Positions 36,379 through 44,541 of a stretch of DNA of 64,000 nucleotides are shown in pieces. Position numbers and translations under genes: made by a program. The notes below the pieces were generated by a model. That model ran no database searches, had not been told where the DNA came from, and saw only the letters and a list, made by a program, of their open reading frames with translations. Every line of letters begins with the position of its first letter. Within the stretch, counting starts at the first letter, position 1. Source of the DNA: Gammaproteobacteria bacterium (GTDB lineage: Bacteria; Pseudomonadota; Gammaproteobacteria; HTCC5015); assembly GCA_028284675.1 (NCBI GenBank), contig JANQRI010000001.1:1-64000 (forward strand), given 5' to 3'.

Positions 36379-36424
36379 TATGTTATAATATCACGTTCAA
36401 AATGCAATATTGTTACATTCTAAA
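36379..36424. promoter_or_regulatory. Zur-like box in divergent zrgA / DUF3299 promoter
   Basis: ATGTTATAATATCACGT (36380-36396) matches the gammaproteobacterial Zur palindrome (core GTTATAATATAAC) with one change in the core. A second, weaker inverted repeat (AATGCAATATTGTTACATT) follows at 36401-36419. On the minus strand TTGCAT (36407-36402) and TAACAT (36385-36380) are spaced 16 bp. On the plus strand TTCAAA (36396-36401) and TCTAAA (36419-36424) are spaced 17 bp. The box would thus cover both promoters. Confidence 0.65.
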
Positions 36425-36473
36425 GCCCTGGAATTCAGAGACGCTGCCGATTTTTTGCCCAAGGTACTGAGTG

Positions 36474-37007
36474 ATGCCAACCCGACAACGCCTCATTACA
36501 TGCTTGTTTGCTTTTGCATTATTTTCAATCCTAACTTCAGCGACCGCGGGAGCCGCACGTGTAACCGACTGGCTGGAATTAATGCCAAAATCCGATCAGG
36601 AAGCATTGGCGGCGTTACCGCCTATCGATCACGTGCCTATCGCTGACTTCGACGAAGACGGTAACCTGACCTTTGAGCGGCCACCGGTATTCAGCTCCAC
36701 CAAAACTGTTCCGGAAATGGCAAACAAAAACATTAAGATTGCCGGTTTTATCGTACCACTCGAATTCACCGATGATATGTTAATCACCGAATTTTTTCTG
36801 GTGCCTTACTTCGGTGCCTGCATTCACGTGCCGCCACCGCCGCCAAATCAAATTATCTATGTTAAATATAAGAAAGGTTTTAAAACCGACACCATCGCCG
36901 ACCCATTTTGGATCAGCGGCAAACTCCTGATCGAAAATATTCATAACGATATTGCACAGTCGAGCTACTCCATACACGCCAGCAACGTTGAAATATATGA
37001 AGAATAG
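36474..37007 (+). CDS. DUF3299 exported protein, zrg-associated
   Basis: 177 residues from the ATG at 36474; a GTG one codon earlier is equally possible. A signal peptide ends SATAGA. The DUF3299 hallmark FGACIHVPPPPPNQ is near residues 122-135, preceded by IAGFIVPLEF. The Cys and His in that motif suggest metal or redox chemistry. The family regularly neighbours ZrgA-type ABC systems, and here the gene shares the Zur-like divergent promoter. Confidence 0.87.
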   Translation: MPTRQRLITCLFAFALFSILTSATAGAARVTDWLELMPKSDQEALAALPPIDHVPIADFDEDGNLTFERPPVFSSTKTVPEMANKNIKIAGFIVPLEFTDDMLITEFFLVPYFGACIHVPPPPPNQIIYVKYKKGFKTDTIADPFWISGKLLIENIHNDIAQSSYSIHASNVEIYEE

Positions 37008-37123
37008 CCCGCACTTCCGTCGCATAAAAATCTGTTTGATATAGCAGAGGCTGTTACAAAATCATTTAGAACCAAGATATTACCTATATTTCAGCAACCG
37101 AGCTAACGGGTTTACACGCTATC

Positions 37124-37972
37124 TCAAGCCTCGCCAAATGCTCCTTTTTCTATTCCCTCGAAAGCCTTAACCTTAATACGTCCAGGATTTTCTTTTGCGA
37201 TAGACTCTGCTAAATAAACTGCGATGTTCTCAACCGTGCTGACATAAGGAATTATTAAAACCTGCGAACTGGGCAAACTAATGGAAAAATCTCCCTGCTC
37301 GGCAACATAGGCTATACGACTGTGTTTAATGCCATTCAGTTCAAACTCTTCTATTACATGGCTTTCAGTGGCAATATAAATATCGGCTAAACGACCCGCC
37401 CATTGCTCTTCATGTTGTTGACTGCGCTTACCATTAATTTCGATTTCGATTCGCGAACGATGACCGTGGGCAATACGTTGACACTGCCCCAAATGCTTTT
37501 GCAATCCATGTGTATAGTGATAATAGGCGCCATTGATATTTTCAGCACGCAGGTTTATTAATACTTCGTGCACATTTTCCGGCAGGATACTTTTTAATTT
37601 AACCTGCAAATCGTTGGCAATTTGCGCGATATTGATAGCATCCGTATCGACTAAAAGCACTGCATCACGGGGGGACTGATGGGAAATCATTGCGCCTGAA
37701 CTTAGCTGAAACTCCACCGATAACCTGTCGTCACTCACGCTGGCACGACACGCGGGCGAGGAAACCGGCACTAACAAGCGATGATCGGCCTGGGCATCGA
37801 TAAACTGTTTAATTTGCTTTTTGACATGACCAAAATCAAACACCATACCCTGATCATCAAGTTCGCCGGCCAGTTCAATATCAACAATCCATGATTCACC
37901 AACCACCCCCCGCTTACTATCGAGGAATGAAAAATCCATTACAGTTAAATTGTCTATAAATAATCTAGCCAT
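37124..37972 (-). CDS. 6-pyruvoyl-tetrahydropterin synthase-like protein, two-domain form
   Basis: 282 residues with GAGG before the ATG. The N-terminal half has QueD/PTPS-like 'GMVFDFGHVKKQIKQFIDAQADH' (positions about 42-64; Asp-Phe-Gly and the His). The second half has the catalytic Cys and metal His in GQCQRIAHGHRSRIEI, then STVENIAVYLAESI (the Glu-Asn of the family) near the end. The active site thus seems spread over two copies of the fold. The likely substrate is a pterin triphosphate, but queuosine versus other pterin pathways cannot be told. It is a single gene; the promoter region to its right is unremarkable. Confidence 0.82.
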   Translation of the reverse strand: MARLFIDNLTVMDFSFLDSKRGVVGESWIVDIELAGELDDQGMVFDFGHVKKQIKQFIDAQADHRLLVPVSSPACRASVSDDRLSVEFQLSSGAMISHQSPRDAVLLVDTDAINIAQIANDLQVKLKSILPENVHEVLINLRAENINGAYYHYTHGLQKHLGQCQRIAHGHRSRIEIEINGKRSQQHEEQWAGRLADIYIATESHVIEEFELNGIKHSRIAYVAEQGDFSISLPSSQVLIIPYVSTVENIAVYLAESIAKENPGRIKVKAFEGIEKGAFGEA

Positions 37973-38217
37973 TCGTTACCTCTGGCATCGTTTAGCGAAC
38001 CACTGCCCGACCTCTATTCTGGCATCTGTGAAACGTAATACTCCAAGTGAATGCTGCCTGCATAGCCTGCTTATTCAACTGCTCGGTAACCACAGCCGCT
38101 TCCACCAAAACTGTTTCGCTTTTTACTTTTCTTTTCATGGTCCAAGTGCATTGTTGCAATACCCAATAATGTGACAATATCACATTACGACACATTAGCT
38201 GATTACAAGAAACTTTG
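37973..38217. other. Intergenic region, promoter of the PTPS-like gene
   Basis: No recognised gene. A minus-strand frame of 67 codons crosses it but lacks a ribosome binding site and family features. GTGACAATATCAC at 38171-38183 is a small palindrome (GTGA/TCAC). Confidence 0.35.
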
Positions 38218-38445
38218 CCATTCGAAGGTTTGGCTATTTCCCCGATTACCTATGGCGAACTGTGCTTTGGTATCGAAAATGGTGAGCCCAATCTAAGAGA
38301 GGAATGATACGATCAGTTGGATACATTTACCAAACGCATTTCAATTGATCCTGGGATGAAGAGGCCACAAGACACTATGCTTGTCCGTGCCATATTAAAG
38401 CGACAAGGCACGCTGTACAGGACTGTACTTGTTGTAAGGTCATAA
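38218..38445 (+). pseudogene. VapC (PIN toxin) remnant
   Basis: The frame reads FEGLAISPITYGELCFGIEN, the VapC core (ISPITYGEL with the catalytic Glu), then meets a TGA at 38305-38307. Without a frame change it continues YDQLDTFTKRISIDP and RAILKRQGT, matching the later VapC blocks. The start with its catalytic Asp and the C-terminal acidic residues are missing. No intact VapB is found upstream. The stretch 38446-38678 holds nothing recognisable beyond possible decay of the same gene. Confidence 0.7.
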
Positions 38446-38678
38446 TGCCTGATCAAGATGGATTGCAATATTACTGATTCGCACCTCTCACTAAGAAAAT
38501 ACAGTGACTGTGCCATTATCGAATTACTCCGGTCATTATGAGCATCAGTCTGGTACGACAAAAAAAAGACCTGGTTATCGATAAGAGCGAATACAGGCTG
38601 ATAAAGCTGGTTTTTGCTCAATAATGCCCCTCCTCATTGTGGAGGTGCCTGCCTGTAATGCCTTTACTCTAATTCGAC

Positions 38679-39812
38679 TTAGTCGATCTTGCCAGCGGTA
38701 ATTCTATCGATGATCAAATGCGTAAGCAATTGTTCGTCCATGGTTAATAGTGCCTTTACCACATTGGTTTTTATTTTGTGACATTTAGCGCAGGGGGCGG
38801 CGATAACCATAACTTTTGTGCCGTTTTTTATCAGGCCCGGTATTTCCTGCAGGCTGATTAGTGACAAGCCGTGAACGGGCAAGGTCTGAATATCGATTAT
38901 TCCGGTACTGGAAATCGGCTGCCATAGAATATCGCCGACATAATCCTGTTCCTGCAGCATATTCCAGGTTGTTTTGGCGCCAGTGAATAAGTCGTTTGCA
39001 GAACCTTGCTGTCCGGAATCACCCTGATTTTTTTGCTGTATGATTTTGTCATAGTATCGCCGCACTGCGCTATGCTCGTCATTGCGGTCGCCAATCGATG
39101 TGATCAGCACATCCAGTTTATGTAAGCTTGCCTTTGCGTCAACGATCTGCTGCAGAGCCATTATGTTTTGCCGGTTACTGCTATCGATAATGGCGGGTGC
39201 ATTCAGGGTCACGAATTTAATACTGATGTGTTCCGGAAAAGCCTGATTTTCAAAATGAGAGAGCTGTACATTCGGATCGGTGCGTACAGTATCAGAATCG
39301 AAACCGCTGGCAATGGAATGTAGCACGAGCTTGGTTGGCAGATTTCTGATCCCTTGTGTATATAAATGCGCCAGTTGTTTACAGACCACATCGGTGGTAT
39401 AACCGCCGGCAACACCCAGATGAACAGTGTCCCTGGATTCCTCGACTTTGATTTTTTTGAAAATCTCAATGATTTGGCTGGCAGCCGCATGGGCTGTATG
39501 AATCAATTCACCGGTTCGCGGAACCACAACAGTCTCCAGGCGTTTTAAATAGCGGTCCTTGATTCTTTCAGCGAGCTCCCCGTCCTGCGGGCTTTCATAT
39601 TTCAGCCAGTTCATCTGAGCGCCGTGCTGGATATATCGGTATGGCATTTCCCGGGTCAGTTTGACCCCCAACCGCTCTTCCATGACTTCTTTTATCTGGG
39701 TGGGATTTTTGCCTTCGCAAAGTAACTGGCAGGCCATAGCAACCCGCTTTTCGTAATCGTAATCGGATGCACGGGGGTGCCCCGACTCTTCTTTAGGTTT
39801 TTGGTCACTCAT
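38679..39812 (-). CDS. SorC/CggR-like sugar-binding transcriptional regulator
   Basis: 377 residues. The N-terminal 75 residues contain a helix-turn-helix-like segment (ACQLLCEGKNPTQIKEVMEERLGVKLTREM). The rest is a SorC-type sugar-binding domain: HLGVAGGYTTDVVCKQL is the phosphate-binding GGG(x)T loop, and 'LDVLITSIGDRNDEH' the later substrate loop. Such proteins bind phosphorylated sugars and repress divergent operons. The gene is divergent from 40226, and palindromes lie between them. The fit is moderate, since the sequence is a distant member. Confidence 0.7.
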   Translation of the reverse strand: MSDQKPKEESGHPRASDYDYEKRVAMACQLLCEGKNPTQIKEVMEERLGVKLTREMPYRYIQHGAQMNWLKYESPQDGELAERIKDRYLKRLETVVVPRTGELIHTAHAAASQIIEIFKKIKVEESRDTVHLGVAGGYTTDVVCKQLAHLYTQGIRNLPTKLVLHSIASGFDSDTVRTDPNVQLSHFENQAFPEHISIKFVTLNAPAIIDSSNRQNIMALQQIVDAKASLHKLDVLITSIGDRNDEHSAVRRYYDKIIQQKNQGDSGQQGSANDLFTGAKTTWNMLQEQDYVGDILWQPISSTGIIDIQTLPVHGLSLISLQEIPGLIKNGTKVMVIAAPCAKCHKIKTNVVKALLTMDEQLLTHLIIDRITAGKID

Positions 39813-39863
39813 ACGGCCACACTATACAGACAATATAAAAAAATACGATTGTACTACTCACTA

Positions 39864-39886
39864 AAATTGTCGGTTAGTGTCAATTT
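39864..39886. promoter_or_regulatory. Imperfect palindrome near the regulator start
   Basis: AAATTG (39864-39869) and CAATTT (39881-39886) flank TCGGTTAGTGT. The half site ATTGTC recurs in the two stronger palindromes 150 bp away. Possibly an autoregulatory operator of the SorC-like gene. Confidence 0.35.
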
Positions 39887-40009
39887 GCAACGAAAACAGT
39901 GCAGTTACGCTGAATTACGATTTGGCAAAGGCCCTGCCTATAAAAAAAGTATGAATACCTATCTATTTAAAAACATAATTATCATTATTGTATGCTCTTA
40001 ATTAAAAAT

Positions 40010-40068
40010 ATTGTCAGTGACAATTATAAATAAATTGTCTTGACAATCTTAAAATCAAAACCTAAGCT
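40010..40068 (+). promoter_or_regulatory. Double palindromic operator over a -35 box
   Basis: ATTGTCAGTGACAAT (40010-40024, 7-bp arms) and ATTGTCTTGACAAT (40034-40047, 6-bp arms) share the half site ATTGTC and lie about 23 bp apart, roughly two helical turns. The second contains TTGACA (40040-40045), a consensus -35. TAAGCT at 40063-40068, 17 bp further, is a modest -10. A repressor bound there would block the promoter of the 40226-46554 operon. The 150-base leader that follows includes a hairpin (CGCCA/TGGCG) and the palindrome GCCGAATATTCGGC (40178-40191). Confidence 0.65.
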
Positions 40069-40225
40069 CCTCTTAAGCCTATTAATCAACAAAGGAGCCC
40101 AAAACCACATAGAACGAATAGCCGCCTGCCAGTAGCTGATAGCGTATTTATCCGCCATAGGGGGTGGCGCGTATTAATGCCGAATATTCGGCCCGGGTGT
40201 TATCGCAAAACTCAGGAGGCAGAAA

Positions 40226-41146
40226 ATGAACCCTGCTAGAAAAAAGTTAGTCTTGCCCGTTTTAGCCTTGTTATCCTCGTCAGTGCTGAGCCCCGTCTTG
40301 GCAAATGCTGATGATGTTTCCGAAGGCCGTTCCGACTCACAAAGCGCTGAGCGCTCCCAAAATACAGCCCGTAAATTTAAACGCTTTGGTTTAACGGTAG
40401 GCCTGGGTTACGGATTTTCAATTCCCTCAAGTGATCTGGCCAGCTTGGCTCTGTTTAAACCCAGCAACAGTGATTTCGCCGATTATCTGGCGGCACTGGA
40501 TCTTGAGTTTTCCGAAAACATCGTGACCACTTCATTGCAGGCGTCATTTGGCATTACCCGAAATCTGGTGCTGTCTTATTACACCGTTTATGGCTTTGTC
40601 GATCAGCCGGTTTCTGAGACGCTGCCGGGTCTTAGGGACCAGGACAGCGGGCAGGGTGATTCAGAAATAAGCCTCGCCTATATCCTTGAAGAGCAAAAGC
40701 GCCGTCCGCAGATAATCATCAGTGCGGCACTGAATGATGACAGCGCTGAGTTTTCCTCATTAGGTGATGGGCTGAAGGGCCGTCGTATATCGTTGCGGGC
40801 TTCTAAGTTTATCAATGATCGTGTCTATGGCATCGGGGGCTTAGGCGTAACCACGAGAGACAATAAAAACGGTGTAGAGCCCGGCGATATCAACAGTGTC
40901 ACCCTGGGGTTCGGATTTTTAACTCAAAAAGCATCCACTAAGGTCGAGTTTGCTTTGCAGCAATACAGCATCGACCCCTCCATACTTCCGGACGGCGGAC
41001 GCTTCGACGGTTCTGATAATATCAGTCTGATCGCATCATTCCAGGGCGCATCCGAGAAATTGGGCATGCAGTTCTATATTACCGGCTTGAAAGACTTCGA
41101 GGCTGAAACCAGCACAATGGGTGCCCGTTTCACTTATAGCTTTTAG
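40226..41146 (+). CDS. Outer-membrane beta-barrel protein, unknown family
   Basis: 306 residues with AGGAGG seven bases before the ATG. A signal peptide ends PVLANA, then a Ser/Gln/Arg-rich linker, then alternating strands (FGLTVGLGYGF, TTSLQASFGITRNLVLSYYTVYG, KVEFALQQYSI), ending GARFTYSF with terminal Phe. Probably a 12-strand-like barrel. It is the first gene of the operon that also encodes the 1113-aa exported protein and the ankyrin lipoprotein. Confidence 0.77.
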   Translation: MNPARKKLVLPVLALLSSSVLSPVLANADDVSEGRSDSQSAERSQNTARKFKRFGLTVGLGYGFSIPSSDLASLALFKPSNSDFADYLAALDLEFSENIVTTSLQASFGITRNLVLSYYTVYGFVDQPVSETLPGLRDQDSGQGDSEISLAYILEEQKRRPQIIISAALNDDSAEFSSLGDGLKGRRISLRASKFINDRVYGIGGLGVTTRDNKNGVEPGDINSVTLGFGFLTQKASTKVEFALQQYSIDPSILPDGGRFDGSDNISLIASFQGASEKLGMQFYITGLKDFEAETSTMGARFTYSF

Positions 41147-41190
41147 TTTCAGGCTTTAATTCAGATCCCGTAACAGTGCAGAAGATAATC

Positions 41191-44100
41191 ATGTTGCAAA
41201 ACTTTTTTTCAGGCAATTTTCGCGGTTGTTGCGGGATCTTCATTTCAAAGCTGCAATTAGGTAAAGCCGGCTTTATATTGTTAGTGTGCTTAATGTGCCT
41301 GCCGTGCACATCCGCAGCCAAAAGCGGGTTTATCCGCATTATTATTTCCGATATGGGTTTGAACCAGTGGAGCCAGGATCTTGTACTGGGTGCCGACTTC
41401 AAACGCTCAAGAAATAAATCCTTCCATGTGTATAAGGCTGAAGCCCAGATTTTGATTCCCATGCCGGATGATAATGCCTGGGGTGGCATGCGGGCCAATA
41501 AGCTGCAGCAGTCTATCGAAAAATTACTCGTGTCTAAAATATTAAATGGTTACAAGCAGGGCATTTCAACATTTGAAGTCCGGATAGTACAGAATGTCGA
41601 AACGGGCAATATCGATGATGCGAACCGGCAACGGTTAAATAAATTATTTGGCCGCTATGTTTATATTGCTTTAAGAAAAAGTTTTACTAAGGTGGAAAAA
41701 GAGTTGCATGTGCCGGTAAAAGCGCGGGCGATTATGCGCAATGTCGGCATTCAATTACTTGCAGAGAATTATTCCAAATTAAGTTCGGCTAAAAAACCGT
41801 ATTTAGACAATATCGACCTGTTCGACAATGCAGCTTACTATGCGGATACTGAAAATATAATACAGTATGCCTCTGAATCGAAGGTCAGATTGTTTTTTGA
41901 TTTTGGCAAAAACCCGAATGTAAGGTACGAGAGAAAAACTCGAACAGTCGCAAGGGTAATCAGCAACAGCAGTTTAAAAGACCGCCACCCTCAAATCGGG
42001 GTTTTCTACCTCAAAGAAATGCCCGCAGAAAAACGGCCCAAAGCTGAAAAAACCGATTTATTTCAGCAAAAATGGTATGAGGTCAGTGAATATATTGGCG
42101 AAGGTCAAGTGCGGGTCTTTGAAGGGCTGCGCACCTTAAATCAGGCGCTTACCGCTGAATATACAAAAACCGTAACCCGGCGTATTCGCGTTGAGTATGA
42201 AATCACGAAGAAACTGCTTATCTCTTTATCGACCTTATTGAGCCTATTTGACGCCCAGACCTCGGATTACCGGAAGCTGATTTTGGATTATCTGAAAGTG
42301 AATAAAGAAGCTTCTGAGCAAATGAAGAATGTGCTATTCGACATCAAGAAAAAGGTTCCGGACTCATGGGCTAAACATTACGACGATATTGATTTTTACA
42401 ATGATATTTATACAACAATCGCTGTGATTGCAAAAGATGTGGAAAAACACCGGGATGGGGAATTTGTATTTGTTCAGTCGGAAACTCTGCAGTCTTTGGG
42501 AGAACTGTCTTTAAGCATACTGCGGCATCTTGATATTGAGAAAAAAATCGAGATCGGCGAATCGACCACAAAGGTGATCAAGGCAAGCGGCGGTCTGGCT
42601 AAGATTTCTCTTGCAACCGCCGAAATGCTGGGCAGCGGTAAAGTCAGTGCCGATCCGGTCGGAGAATTGTTGGTCGGACTGCTAAAAATTGCAACCGTGC
42701 ACAGTGAACGGGTCATCGATATGTATGACGCGGGTAAAGGTAATTACACTCTGGCCCAATACAATAATGCAAAATATTTTATGCGCTATACGATATTCTT
42801 CGAGCCTTTAAAGGAAAGCGCTATGGCGCTTTATAAAGCCCATACAACACTCGAAGACGGAAAAACCGGACGCTTTAGTGAAGAAGAGGTGTTCAGACAT
42901 ATTTTCAATCTGACCAATACGGCAGTTTGGACGCTTATAGGATTCACGGCCTGCGGACCTAACCTAATGTGTGTTTGGGCGGTTCAGCAATTTGGTGTTT
43001 CCTTAGGTGATGTGTTCTATAAATGGAATAAAGACGCGATCTGGAGGTGGATGGTTCGTGACAATGAGACTATCGAAGAATTAATCGAAGGCTGGAGGTC
43101 CGCCCAGATAAAACGTATTTTTGAAGGCCGGAAAATCTTGAGTATTACCGAATTTTACCGTAATCAGGATCTGAAATTGATTGGTTTCCATGGCGATGAA
43201 ATTGAAAGCCTGAATCATGATGCCTATGTGGCCAATTCATTTAGCAGCCTGGATGCAAAAATAACGATGATTAGCGGACACCCGGCCAGTGTCCTCCGAT
43301 CGGCATCCGATATGCTTGATAAAAAAACACTGAAACCAATTATCAATAAACCCCGCCAGGACAGAGTTAATAAAAATATCGAACAACCGGTTGTTGAAGG
43401 TAACGCCGGTCAGGAAGAAGTCAGAGTTATCGTGATGTTTTGTGGCGGAGGCCCGGTGACTGCCGAGCAATGTGAAATTGCCAGGAAAAAAATAGAAAAA
43501 ACCGGAAAGCAGGTCATATTAATTCAGTCGCAAAGAAGTGTTAAGCGCTTGGGCTTGAAGGCCTACACTCCCGATGCAATCGAGCATGCTTACGCCGATA
43601 TCCTGGATGTTTTGGAAAAAAACGCAGGTAAAAAAATCGTGCTGGATGTTTATGCGCCCAGCCTGGGCTACGAAGGCTTTAGAGGAGTGTACCCGAAACT
43701 GCTTCAGCTTAATAATGCTGGAAACCATTCGTTTCGCCTGGGAGGCTTTATCTGCAGTCAATGCGCTTCCCATGAAGCTTTGAAGCCGCCTTGGGTAAAG
43801 CGAAACAAAGTGGTTCTGGAATTTGCCGATCAGCTTAAGCCTGAAACTGTGCTTATCGTGCGCCCTTACGGCCAAGAAACCAATGAGTTTTACGGGCCTA
43901 TAGAGATTACCTCGCCGGATATGGACAGCATTGTCGAGACGGTTTTTTCTGGCTTTAAAGTTGATATTGCGCTGGATAAAGATGGTCAGCCTATTAAAGA
44001 CGAATATGGGCTTCCGGTTTTTCTGGGTCCCATGTATTTACTGTCCGGACATAAAGAGCACGGGGCTTTGATCGGTGAGCTTGAGGACTTTTTTGTGCCG

Positions 44101-44532
44101 CTCTACGATGCCATGCTCGCGGGTCCGGCTCGATTAAAAAAATATATATTAATGCAATCCGAAGTCAAAGAAAAAATACTATTGCATGTGAGGACCCATA
44201 ATAAATCGAACCAAAAGCGTTGGCGACGTAACCAGACCCGGCAGAGGATGGAGGTCCGAGAGGCTCTGAGAAAAGCGGAAGCACGTAGAAAACAAATGGA
44301 AAACCTGGGGCAACCGAAGTGGGAAAATCGACGCAATAATTGTGATGACTCATCTGATTGTCTGGCGGATGATTTATACAACGAAGATAGTGTAGGCAAT
44401 AGAAGTCACGGTGCGCGAATTCACCAGGTTATCCGTAATCCTACTGCTGGACAGACGCTTCGGGGAGTGAAAATGGAAAACAGTGAAGAGCGTAACAGGG
44501 CGCAACAAATTAGGGAAAAACGGAAAGATTAA
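41191..44532 (+). CDS. Large exported protein of unknown function, 1113 aa
   Basis: The ATG at 41191 is preferred over a GTG at 41176. An unusually long N-region precedes the hydrophobic signal (AGFILLVCLMCLPCTSA). The mature protein begins SGFIRIIISDMG and is charged and largely helical to about residue 720, with an internal hydrophobic stretch near residues 585-615 (TNTAVWTLIGFTACGPNLMC). From about residue 745 an alpha/beta domain begins (RVIVMFCGGGPVTAEQC; VLDVYAPSLGYEGF; FICSQCASHE). The tail is very basic (RRNQTRQRMEVREALRKAEARRKQ). I recognise no family. It is 44 bases after the barrel gene and nine before the ankyrin lipoprotein gene, in one operon. Confidence 0.8.
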   Translation: MLQNFFSGNFRGCCGIFISKLQLGKAGFILLVCLMCLPCTSAAKSGFIRIIISDMGLNQWSQDLVLGADFKRSRNKSFHVYKAEAQILIPMPDDNAWGGMRANKLQQSIEKLLVSKILNGYKQGISTFEVRIVQNVETGNIDDANRQRLNKLFGRYVYIALRKSFTKVEKELHVPVKARAIMRNVGIQLLAENYSKLSSAKKPYLDNIDLFDNAAYYADTENIIQYASESKVRLFFDFGKNPNVRYERKTRTVARVISNSSLKDRHPQIGVFYLKEMPAEKRPKAEKTDLFQQKWYEVSEYIGEGQVRVFEGLRTLNQALTAEYTKTVTRRIRVEYEITKKLLISLSTLLSLFDAQTSDYRKLILDYLKVNKEASEQMKNVLFDIKKKVPDSWAKHYDDIDFYNDIYTTIAVIAKDVEKHRDGEFVFVQSETLQSLGELSLSILRHLDIEKKIEIGESTTKVIKASGGLAKISLATAEMLGSGKVSADPVGELLVGLLKIATVHSERVIDMYDAGKGNYTLAQYNNAKYFMRYTIFFEPLKESAMALYKAHTTLEDGKTGRFSEEEVFRHIFNLTNTAVWTLIGFTACGPNLMCVWAVQQFGVSLGDVFYKWNKDAIWRWMVRDNETIEELIEGWRSAQIKRIFEGRKILSITEFYRNQDLKLIGFHGDEIESLNHDAYVANSFSSLDAKITMISGHPASVLRSASDMLDKKTLKPIINKPRQDRVNKNIEQPVVEGNAGQEEVRVIVMFCGGGPVTAEQCEIARKKIEKTGKQVILIQSQRSVKRLGLKAYTPDAIEHAYADILDVLEKNAGKKIVLDVYAPSLGYEGFRGVYPKLLQLNNAGNHSFRLGGFICSQCASHEALKPPWVKRNKVVLEFADQLKPETVLIVRPYGQETNEFYGPIEITSPDMDSIVETVFSGFKVDIALDKDGQPIKDEYGLPVFLGPMYLLSGHKEHGALIGELEDFFVPLYDAMLAGPARLKKYILMQSEVKEKILLHVRTHNKSNQKRWRRNQTRQRMEVREALRKAEARRKQMENLGQPKWENRRNNCDDSSDCLADDLYNEDSVGNRSHGARIHQVIRNPTAGQTLRGVKMENSEERNRAQQIREKRKD

Positions 44533-44541
44533 GAGTAAAAC

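Noticed and set aside
37992..38621. Minus-strand frames of 67 and 102 codons across the VapC remnant
   Set aside because: No ribosome binding site, no recognisable domain, and the plus strand explains the sequence as decayed VapC.
40178..40191. GCCGAATATTCGGC palindrome in the leader of the envelope operon
   Set aside because: It shares no half site with the ATTGTC operators; noted only as possible leader structure.
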